A DNA stretch of 37,662 bases from Terriglobia bacterium (GTDB taxonomy: Bacteria > Acidobacteriota > Terriglobia > Acidiferrales > UBA7541). Under the pieces are notes generated by a model. It was not told the origin of the DNA. It saw only the letters and a program-made list of their open reading frames with translations, and made no database searches. Positions within the stretch are counted from its first letter, which is position 1. Every line of letters begins with the position of its first letter. The stretch covers positions 1 through 37,662 of the forward strand of contig JAIMAG010000021.1 of the NCBI GenBank assembly GCA_023512135.1. The letters are read 5' to 3'. Made by a program: the position numbers and the translations under genes. This document shows positions 16,852 to 23,891 of the stretch, one piece after another.

Positions 16852-18168
16852 TCAGGTACCCGCGGCGCCGATCACATCAAGAATCAGCGGGCGGGGCGGT
16901 GGTGGCGCAGGCGCGATGGACCAAGCCGCGCGCAGCCGTTCGAGTGCGGCATCGCGCCGGGCGCGGGCATTATAGTGCAAAGTGCACAGCGGTTCGCCGG
17001 CTTGCACCAGTGCGCCGATTTTTTTGTGGATCGTCAGGCCAACAGCAGGGTCAACGGAATCTTCCTTGCGTTCGCGACCACCGCCGAGCAGCACACAGGC
17101 GCGGCCGATGGCTTCGGTGTCCATGGCCGAGACGAAACCGCTGGTCGGGCTGGGCAGCACGTAGCGGTGCCGGGCGCGCGGCAGGCGTGCGGGATCGTCG
17201 ATGGCGCGCACATCTCCCTCCTGCAGGCGAACGATTTCGCGGAAGCGTTCCAGGGCGCGTCCGCTGGCAAGCAGTTCGCGGGCCAACTGGCGGGCGCGTT
17301 CGACCGTCGCGGCGCGTCCGCCGAGGTGCAGCAGGTAGGCGGCCAGCTCGACCGAAAGCGTCACCAAATCGTCGGGGCCGCTGCCACGAAGCACCTCCAG
17401 CGCTTCGGCCACTTCGAGTGCGTTGCCGACGGCGCGGCCGAGCGGCTGGTCCATGTCCGTCAGCAAGGCGACCGCGCGGGTGCCCATCGCCGCGGCAGTT
17501 TCCACCAGCAGCTCGGCCAGCGCTGCGGCTTCGGCCGGCTGCTTCAGGAAGGCGCCGGAGCCGACTTTGACGTCGAGCACCAGGGCATCGAGGTCTTCGG
17601 CCAGTTTTTTGCTCATGATCGAGGCACAGATCAGCGCCGGACTTTCTACCGTGGCTGTGGCATCGCGCAGGGCGTAGAGTTTGCGGTCGGCCGGGGCGAT
17701 CTGCGCGGTCTGCCCAATCAGGGCACAGCCGGCGCGGGCGAGCACGGAGCGGAAACGCTGCAGGGAAAGGTGCACGTTGAAGCCGGGGATGGCCTCGAGC
17801 TTGTCCAGCGTGCCGCCGGTATGGCCCAGGCCGCGACCGCTGATCATCGGCACATAAAGGCCGGCCGCAGCCACCAGGGGAGCAATCACCAGTGAAGTTT
17901 TGTCGCCAACGCCGCCGGTGGAATGCTTATCCACCTTCGGCGCAGGCAGACGGCTGAGGTCGAGCACGGCACCGGAGCGCAGCATCGCCTCGGTGAGCGC
18001 GGCCGTTTCCGTGCGAGACATCCCGCGCAGCACGACGGCCATCAGCCAGGCGGCCATCTGGTAGTCGGGGATGGCACCACGCGTGTAGCCGCGAACGAGG
18101 AACTCGATCTCCTCGCGCGAGTGCTGGCCCCCATCGCGTTTTTTGCGGATCAGGTCGAGGACGTGCAT
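16852..18168 (-). CDS. pdp: Pyrimidine-nucleoside / thymidine phosphorylase
   Basis: A 438-residue enzyme matching the length of Pdp/DeoA. The phosphate-binding segment DKHSTGGVGDK is at 80-90 and SGRGLGHTGGTLDKLE at about 109-124. The C-terminal domain (TSGFVSAMDTEAIGRACVLLGGGR) is typical of the family. It phosphorolyses thymidine, deoxyuridine or uridine to the base and (deoxy)ribose-1-phosphate. The length and motifs do not decide between Pdp (broad) and DeoA (thymidine-specific). The ATG at 18168 overlaps the end of the metallophosphoesterase gene by 19 bases; a longer open frame is only its shadow. It is the first plain nucleoside gene of the operon. Confidence 0.9.
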   Translation of the reverse strand: MHVLDLIRKKRDGGQHSREEIEFLVRGYTRGAIPDYQMAAWLMAVVLRGMSRTETAALTEAMLRSGAVLDLSRLPAPKVDKHSTGGVGDKTSLVIAPLVAAAGLYVPMISGRGLGHTGGTLDKLEAIPGFNVHLSLQRFRSVLARAGCALIGQTAQIAPADRKLYALRDATATVESPALICASIMSKKLAEDLDALVLDVKVGSGAFLKQPAEAAALAELLVETAAAMGTRAVALLTDMDQPLGRAVGNALEVAEALEVLRGSGPDDLVTLSVELAAYLLHLGGRAATVERARQLARELLASGRALERFREIVRLQEGDVRAIDDPARLPRARHRYVLPSPTSGFVSAMDTEAIGRACVLLGGGRERKEDSVDPAVGLTIHKKIGALVQAGEPLCTLHYNARARRDAALERLRAAWSIAPAPPPPRPLILDVIGAAGT

Positions 18169-19118
18169 CGTGTGCGGCCGTCCGGAGCGACGTCGCGAGG
18201 GTACACCGGTGGGTGGAGGGCGCGGGTCGCCGGCAGCAACCGCAGGTGCGGGATTTCCGCCGGGCAGCGGTAGCGCACGGGCACGACCACAGTGCCGATC
18301 CCGCGGCTGACGTAGATCTGCGTGGCACCCAGGCAATCCCAGCCCAGCTTGAACCGCATACCTCCCCGCCGACGAGCATAGACGTTGCCGAAAAAGGGCA
18401 GATTCACCTGGCCGCCGTGCGTGTGTCCGGCCAGCACCAGGCTGACGCGGTGTGCGGCGGCCTGCTCGATGATGCCCGGGTTGTGCGAGAGCAGCAGCGT
18501 GGGAGCACCGGCCGGGACGCCACGGAGCGCACGGGGCAGATCGGCACGGTAACGAAGATCGTCAATCCCGGCCAGATAGAGCGACTGGCCGCGGCGGCGG
18601 AGCATTGTGTGGCGGTTGCGGAGCACTTCGATGCCCTCGCGCCGCAACGCGCGGGCCACCGCAGTGGCGCCGACGCGGAAGTCATGATTGCCCAGCACCG
18701 CGAAGACCCCATCCCGCGCGCGAAGCCGTCCCAGGACAATCGCCACCGGCTCGATGCACGAGCGCGAAAAGGTGACGAAATCGCCGGTCAATGCAATCAG
18801 GTCCGGCTCGAGCGCGTTGGCGAGCTCAACCGTATCGGCCACCGCCTCCAAAGGCAAAAACAGCCCATAGTGCACGTCGGTGATGTGCACGATGCGATAG
18901 CCGGCAAACGCTTCGGGCAGGCCGGGCAGGTGGATGTGCGGCTCGCTGACTTCCAGGCTTTCGTCAGGATGACGGGCCGGCAGCAGGCGCGGCTGCTGCC
19001 GCCCGCCGAGCAACGCGTAGTCTTCCACGCCTCCACGCTGCCAGCGCCGGACAACGCGGTTCCACCGGCCGATCAGCCCGTTCCGGCCGGTATAAGGGAA
19101 TGCGTAGAGGGTGCCCAT
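18150..19118 (-). CDS. Calcineurin-like metallophosphoesterase (YkuE/YaeI-like)
   Basis: A 322-residue protein with the full two-metal set: D-V-H (ITDVHYG), GDF, GNHD and AGHTHGGQ. Upstream of these is a basic, aromatic N-terminus (MGTLYAFPYTGRNGLIGRWNRVVRRWQ). Members of this branch act on phosphodiesters or pyrophosphates; some cleave UDP-2,3-diacylglucosamine in lipid A synthesis, but the substrate here is not evident. The ATG at 19118 has GAGG three bases ahead, rather close; the frame is open up to 19298 but that stretch has no family similarity. The gene overlaps pdp by 19 bases, so it may be the first gene of the nucleoside operon, acting perhaps on a nucleotide or simply sharing the promoter. 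Confidence 0.85.
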   Translation of the reverse strand: MGTLYAFPYTGRNGLIGRWNRVVRRWQRGGVEDYALLGGRQQPRLLPARHPDESLEVSEPHIHLPGLPEAFAGYRIVHITDVHYGLFLPLEAVADTVELANALEPDLIALTGDFVTFSRSCIEPVAIVLGRLRARDGVFAVLGNHDFRVGATAVARALRREGIEVLRNRHTMLRRRGQSLYLAGIDDLRYRADLPRALRGVPAGAPTLLLSHNPGIIEQAAAHRVSLVLAGHTHGGQVNLPFFGNVYARRRGGMRFKLGWDCLGATQIYVSRGIGTVVVPVRYRCPAEIPHLRLLPATRALHPPVYPRDVAPDGRTRCTSST

Positions 19119-19143
19119 GACCTCAAAGACGCAAATCTTTGGC

Positions 19144-19173
19144 AGCGTAGCAGACGCCCTTTTTGCTTGTAAA
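19144..19173 (-). promoter_or_regulatory. Possible sigma-70-type promoter for the nucleoside operon
   Basis: On the minus strand, TTTACA (19168-19173), an 18-base spacer and TACGCT (19144-19149). The -35 box matches 5 of 6 positions, the -10 box only 3 of 6. It sits 26 bases upstream of the metallophosphoesterase ATG, so the leader would be short. Confidence 0.3.
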
Positions 19174-19343
19174 GCAACTAATTCGCCGGCGCGCACCAAA
19201 CGGCATCGGACACCAAACCGTGAAAAAACGGCTGCTATCAGGTCAGCCTGCAGGACGGTCCTGACTTTTGTCCACAACAACCCTATACCGGAGTGCACTC
19301 AATACGTGTTATAGACTGCCCACCCACGAAGAGGAGGAGCAGG

Positions 19344-20975
19344 ATGGAGCGCAGAGAGTTTCTTCGCAAAACCGCCGCGGCGGCAGCGACGGCGTTCGTC
19401 GCCACGGGATGGCCCGCCCGGAGTGCCGCCTCGCAAACGGCAAGCGGCACGCGAACATTTGAGCTGGAAGAAGTCACGATCGCCGAGCTGCAAGCCGGCA
19501 TGGCCTCCGGGCGCTGGACAGCGCAGACGATCACACAAACCTATCTGGAACGAATCGCCCAGCTGGACCGTCGCGGGCCAGAGTTGCGCGCGGTGATTGA
19601 GACGAATCCGGATGCACTGGCCATCGCCGAACAGCTCGATCGCGAACGCGCTGCCGGACGCGTGCGCGGCCCGCTGCACGGCATCCCGATTCTGTTGAAG
19701 GACAATCTGGACACGCACGACCGGATGACCACCACGGCCGGGTCGCTGGCCCTGGAAGGTTCGATTCCGCCGCAGGACTCGACGGTGGCGCGGAAGCTCC
19801 GCGAGGCCGGCGCGATCCTGTTGGGTAAGGCGAACCTGAGCGAGTGGGCGAATTTCCGCTCGGAGCAAAGCACGAGCGGGTGGAGCGCCCGCGGAGGGCA
19901 ATGCCGGAATCCGTACGCACTGGACCGAAATCCGTGCGGGTCGAGCTCCGGCTCGGGCGTAGGGCCGGCGGCAAACCTGTGCGCGGCGGCCATCGGCACG
20001 GAAACCAACGGCTCGATTGTGTGCCCCTCGAGCGCGAACGGCATCGTGGGCATCAAGCCGACGGTCGGGCTTGTGAGCCGTGCCGGCATCATCCCCATTT
20101 CGCACACACAGGACACGGCCGGACCGATGGCGCGCACGGTGGCCGACGCCGCGACAATCCTGGGCGCACTGGTCGGAGCCGACGAACGCGACCCGGCTAC
20201 CGCGGCCAGTGCCGGGCACTTCCACACCGACTACACAAGGTTCCTAGATGCCGAGGGACTGCGCGGGGCACGCATCGGGGTGTTGCGCCAGGCGTTCGGC
20301 TTCCACCGCGATGTGGATACCATCTTGGAACAGGCGCTCGGTGTGCTGCGCGAACGCGGCGCGGTGCTGGTCGACCCGGTCGAGCTGCCGCGCGGCCGAG
20401 ACCTAGGCCGCAACGAATTGACCGTGCTGCTCTACGAGTTCAAGCACGGACTGAACGCCTACCTGGCGTCGCTCGGCCCAGCCGCACCGGTGAAATCGCT
20501 GAAGGAAATCATCGATTTCAACGAAAAGAACAAAGACCGCGAAATGCCCTACTTCGGCCAGGACCTGTTCCTGCAGGCCGAAGAAAAAGGTCCGCTGACC
20601 GAAGAGGAATACACCCGGGCGCTGGCCAGCATTCTGAAAGCGACACGGGAAGACGGAATTGACAAAGTCATGGACGAGCATCGGCTGGACGCCATCTTTG
20701 CACCCACCGGCGGGCCGGCGTGGGTAACCGACCTCGTCAACGGCGACCACTTCGGCGGCGGGTCTTCGGGCGCGCCCGCCATCGCGGGATACCCGAATAT
20801 CACCGTACCGGCGGGCTTTGTTTTTGGGTTACCGGTGGGCGTGTCGTTTTTCGGGCGGGCGTGGAGCGAGCCGGTGCTGATCCGCATCGCCTATGCCTTC
20901 GAGCAGGCCACCCGGGTGCGACGACCACCGCGCATGCTACCGCACGCAGACCTGACGCCGCCGGCGGTGCGCTAG
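19344..20975 (+). CDS. Tat-exported amidase signature enzyme (peptide amidase-like)
   Basis: A 543-residue amidase signature hydrolase. The N-terminus begins MERREFLRKTAAAAATAFVA, a twin-arginine (RREFLRK) signal, so the folded enzyme is probably exported to the periplasm. The Ser-cisSer-Lys triad is visible: K119 in ILLKDNLDT, a serine in the GSSSGSG stretch at 199-205, and nucleophile S224 in TETNGSIVCPSS. The phrase ISHTQDTAGPMARTVADAA and the Ser-Ile-Val-Cys-Pro context recall peptide amidases, which remove C-terminal amide groups from peptides. The exact substrate is unknown. The ATG is preceded by GAGGAGGAGCAGG. It is divergent from the metallophosphoesterase gene and not obviously part of an operon. 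Confidence 0.85.
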   Translation: MERREFLRKTAAAAATAFVATGWPARSAASQTASGTRTFELEEVTIAELQAGMASGRWTAQTITQTYLERIAQLDRRGPELRAVIETNPDALAIAEQLDRERAAGRVRGPLHGIPILLKDNLDTHDRMTTTAGSLALEGSIPPQDSTVARKLREAGAILLGKANLSEWANFRSEQSTSGWSARGGQCRNPYALDRNPCGSSSGSGVGPAANLCAAAIGTETNGSIVCPSSANGIVGIKPTVGLVSRAGIIPISHTQDTAGPMARTVADAATILGALVGADERDPATAASAGHFHTDYTRFLDAEGLRGARIGVLRQAFGFHRDVDTILEQALGVLRERGAVLVDPVELPRGRDLGRNELTVLLYEFKHGLNAYLASLGPAAPVKSLKEIIDFNEKNKDREMPYFGQDLFLQAEEKGPLTEEEYTRALASILKATREDGIDKVMDEHRLDAIFAPTGGPAWVTDLVNGDHFGGGSSGAPAIAGYPNITVPAGFVFGLPVGVSFFGRAWSEPVLIRIAYAFEQATRVRRPPRMLPHADLTPPAVR

Positions 20976-21073
20976 CCGGGTCATGCCGACCGGACAGCAC
21001 AGATCCACCCCGACAGGGGAAAGCAGACCCTGGCAGGCCCGCGATAACTGCGGTGGGAAAATCGCCACGCGAT

Positions 21074-21889
21074 TCAGAGATGGGTGGTGGCGCGGGCGGC
21101 CACGGCATTGGCCACCTGCTGCATTTCTCCGTGAATGAGACCGTTTGACGCCAGCAGAGCATTTTCGGGGAAGTTGGCCGCCGGGTCGGTAATGCAATAG
21201 GGCTTACCGGTGAAGTCGGTCACGCGCCCGCCCGCCTCGCGCACGAGGAGTACCCCCGCAGCGGTATCCCAGGGCTTCAGGCCGAACTCCCAGAATCCAT
21301 CGAAGCGGCCGCAGGCCACCGCGGCCAGGTCGAGTGCGGCAGCGCCATCGCGCCGGACACCGTGCGAACGCAGGGTGAATTCCCAGTAGTAGTGGATGTT
21401 GGGATTCTGCGTGCGCTTGTGGCTGGGGAATCCAGTGGCGAGCAAGCTGCGATCCAGGCGCGAGACGCGGGAGACGTGGATGCGTTTGTTGTTCAGGTAC
21501 GCCCCTTCGCCACGCACGGCAGCGAACAGCTCTGCGCGGAGCGGATCGAAAACCACACCGACAATCGGTTCGGTGTGTTCGACCAACGCCACCGAGATGC
21601 AAAAGCAGGGATAGCCGTGGGCGAAGTTGGTGGTGCCGTCCAGCGGGTCCACGTACCAGCGATAGCGGGATTCGGACGACTGGCCGCTGCCTTCTTCACC
21701 GACGATGGCGTGTTCGGGGAAGTGCTGTCGCAGGCGTTCCACAATGACCTGCTCGGAACGGCGATCAGCTTCGGTGACCAGGTCCACTTCCCCCTTGTAT
21801 TCGATGCGCTGCGGCCGCTGAAATTCGGCGAGCAGGATGCGACCGGCTTCCTGCGCTGCTTCGATGGCCACGTCGAGGAATTTCTGCAT
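21074..21889 (-). CDS. suhB: Inositol monophosphatase family protein (SuhB-like)
   Basis: A 271-residue phosphatase. Metal-binding residues are visible: E65-E66 (GEEGSG), D81-P-L-D84-G-T-T (DPLDGTTNFAHG) and D in KPWDTAAG near residue 215. The family hydrolyses inositol phosphates; SuhB also modulates ribosomal RNA transcription in enterobacteria, which cannot be assumed here. Other members act on 3'-phosphoadenosine phosphate or fructose-1,6-bisphosphate, so the substrate is open. It begins 30 bases after the VWA gene and ends 98 bases from the convergent amidase gene. Confidence 0.85.
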   Translation of the reverse strand: MQKFLDVAIEAAQEAGRILLAEFQRPQRIEYKGEVDLVTEADRRSEQVIVERLRQHFPEHAIVGEEGSGQSSESRYRWYVDPLDGTTNFAHGYPCFCISVALVEHTEPIVGVVFDPLRAELFAAVRGEGAYLNNKRIHVSRVSRLDRSLLATGFPSHKRTQNPNIHYYWEFTLRSHGVRRDGAAALDLAAVACGRFDGFWEFGLKPWDTAAGVLLVREAGGRVTDFTGKPYCITDPAANFPENALLASNGLIHGEMQQVANAVAARATTHL

Positions 21890-21919
21890 GGGCTCGGAAG
21901 ACCGCCGCTGCGTCGCGAC

Positions 21920-22885
21920 TCATTCCGGCACCTGGCCGGCGTAGTAACCGCGGCGGTACCGGACATGATACCCGGAAGACGCAGGCGAACGCGAACCGGT
22001 TGTGACCGCAGTGTCGGCGGCAGCAACCGCACGCAGGCGAAGCTCGATGCGGCGATAGCTGCCCGGGCTGGGGCGCGGGTCGGGGTAGTAGCCGAGTCGG
22101 TACTGGGTGCGGAGTTCCTGCTCGACGCGCGCAAACAGGGTGTCGAGCTCGGCGACATCATCGGCAGGATAGAGTGCGCCGCCGGTCTGCTCGGCGATGG
22201 TCAGCAGGGCGTGTTCGCCGGCGGTGTTGCGGCCGCTCTCCGATTTCACCGGACGAATCAGGATGGTATAGAGCAGGGCTTCGGCCCGCAGCACGGCGCG
22301 GCGGGCCGATTCGAAGTCAGCGCGACTGGTGGTTTCGCCCGCGTCGGTGACCAGTACGAGCACGCGACGCCGTCCAGCAGGGCGACCTTCGAGCGACTGC
22401 GCTCCCAGGAACAGGGCGTCGTAGAGAGACGTACCGGCACCGGTGGAAACGCGATGCACGGCGCGCTCGAGCACGACCGGGTCGGCAGAGAAGTCTGCAA
22501 GCTGATCCACATCGTCCGAGAACTGAAAAACGGCCAGACGGTCGTCCGGCCGGAGGAGCTGACGGAGAAACCGCACGGCGGCTTCGCGTCCGAAGACCAT
22601 CTCCTTCGCCATGCTCAAGCTGGCATCGATCATCAGAACCACATCCAGGGGCAGGTTCGTTTCCCGCTCGAAGATTTCAATCTGCTGCGGCCGGCCTTCT
22701 TCCAGCAGCTCGAAGGCTGTGACGGGCAGGTCGGGCACCGGCCGCCCCGAGGGGTCGAGCACGCTGGCCAGCACCGTAACCAGATTGACTTCGGCACGAA
22801 TCGGCCGCTGGGCCGCGTGCACTACCACCGCGACAGCCAGCGCAACCGCGACCAACAGACCTGCGCACAAAAATCGTTTGTGCAT
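21920..22885 (-). CDS. Secreted VWFA-related acidobacterial domain protein
   Basis: A 321-residue protein with a signal peptide (MHKRFLCAGLLVAVALAVAVVVHAAQ), a short N-terminal domain with FELLEEGRPQQIEIF, and a von Willebrand factor A domain from about residue 80. The metal-ion-dependent adhesion site is present as DASLS (D87, S89, S91), with threonine in GAGTSLYDAL and aspartate in LVTDAGE. The end (LRTQYRLGYYPD, then RYRRGYYA) is the hallmark of the family found in great numbers in Acidobacteriota. Function is unknown; VWA domains usually bind protein partners. The ATG at 22885 fits the signal peptide; the open frame further upstream lacks any. No other gene is seen in the 268 bases ahead of it. 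Confidence 0.85.
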   Translation of the reverse strand: MHKRFLCAGLLVAVALAVAVVVHAAQRPIRAEVNLVTVLASVLDPSGRPVPDLPVTAFELLEEGRPQQIEIFERETNLPLDVVLMIDASLSMAKEMVFGREAAVRFLRQLLRPDDRLAVFQFSDDVDQLADFSADPVVLERAVHRVSTGAGTSLYDALFLGAQSLEGRPAGRRRVLVLVTDAGETTSRADFESARRAVLRAEALLYTILIRPVKSESGRNTAGEHALLTIAEQTGGALYPADDVAELDTLFARVEQELRTQYRLGYYPDPRPSPGSYRRIELRLRAVAAADTAVTTGSRSPASSGYHVRYRRGYYAGQVPE

Positions 22886-23153
22886 GCGAGTCTTCCCGGA
22901 GCCGTGCGCTGGTGCAAAGCCAGGCAGCTCCTCGGGCTTGTGGTAGCCACCCCTCGGACAAAAACCGAATCCGCGCGGCATCCGGCTGCCCCTACAATAC
23001 CAAACACAATGAAACAAAGGACACGAGCAAGTTCTTCGATCCCGGATACCGCGGCCGCGGACTCCGCGAACCGAATGCCACCTCTCCACGAGCACGGGTG
23101 CTGTTGCGGCAGCACGCGGCACAGCAAGTTTGCTGGCCATCCTCGCCGGCCAT

Positions 23154-23882
23154 CTAAAAATTCGATTCCGCGTCGGGGCGAGTGGTTGGCGCGGCGGGCA
23201 GCTCGCCTTCGGCCCAGGCCGAGCCATCGGTGAAAAATTCTTTTTTCCAGATGGGCACGGTGCGCTTGAGTGCGTCCAGCGCGGCGCGGCAGGCGTCAAA
23301 GGCCTCGCGGCGGTGCGCAGCACTGACGGCGATCAGCACGCTGGTTTCGCCAACCTCGAGCCGGCCGAGCCGATGTACGATCGCCAGACGGTGGATGGGG
23401 AAGCGAGCGCGCAGGGTGGCGCCAATCTCGCGCATTTTGCGCAGAGCCATCGGCTCGTAGGCTTCATACTCAAGGTAGCGGGTCGCACGGCCGCGGGATC
23501 GGGCGCGCACGGTACCTTCGAAGGCTACGACCGCGCCACATTCAGGGGTTCTGAGCAACGACACAATTGCGGACACATCCAGCGGGGCGCGTACCAGCTC
23601 GAAAAGGTCTTCGGCCACGTGGACGCTGGCAGGCTCCGCTCCGCCGCTGACCGGGGGCAGAAAGGCCACTTCGTCGTCCGCGCGCAGGATAGCGTCCCAG
23701 GGAGCAAAATCTTGATTCACTGCGGCCAGCACGGAGGTGTGCAGCTTCGCCAGTTCGGGATGCTGGGCTCCGTAGCGGGCGAACAGGTCAGCGACGCGGG
23801 CCCCTTCGGCCAGTTCCAGATATTCCTCAGCGCGGCCGACGATCTCTCTCAAACGCCCGAAGAAAAGCACCCTGACGCGCAT
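23154..23882 (-). CDS. MoaD-MoaE fusion (molybdopterin synthase)
   Basis: A 242-residue protein joining both subunits of molybdopterin synthase. Residues 1-81 are MoaD (VRVLFFGRLREIVG, LRADDEVAFLPPVSGG), ending with its Gly-Gly at 80-81. From about residue 85 comes MoaE, with GAVVAFEGTVR, HRLGRLEVGETSV and the catalytic-lysine segment LKRTVPIWKKEFF. Together they insert sulfur into precursor Z (cPMP) to give molybdopterin. In separate MoaD the terminal Gly carries the thiocarboxylate, but here the Gly-Gly is followed directly by MoaE. Comparable fusions (MoaX of mycobacteria) are cleaved after Gly-Gly. It begins 9 bases after the M28 peptidase stop; no other moa gene is in the window. Confidence 0.9.
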   Translation of the reverse strand: MRVRVLFFGRLREIVGRAEEYLELAEGARVADLFARYGAQHPELAKLHTSVLAAVNQDFAPWDAILRADDEVAFLPPVSGGAEPASVHVAEDLFELVRAPLDVSAIVSLLRTPECGAVVAFEGTVRARSRGRATRYLEYEAYEPMALRKMREIGATLRARFPIHRLAIVHRLGRLEVGETSVLIAVSAAHRREAFDACRAALDALKRTVPIWKKEFFTDGSAWAEGELPAAPTTRPDAESNF

Positions 23883-23891
23883 GCTGCCATT

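Noticed and set aside
19238-19266. Inverted repeats around GGTCAG/CTGACC upstream of the amidase
   Set aside because: Stem matches are short and imperfect; no operator or riboswitch pattern could be supported.
20976-21073. Hairpin between the convergent amidase and suhB genes
   Set aside because: Only short, bulged stems and no T-run could be found, so no terminator is claimed.
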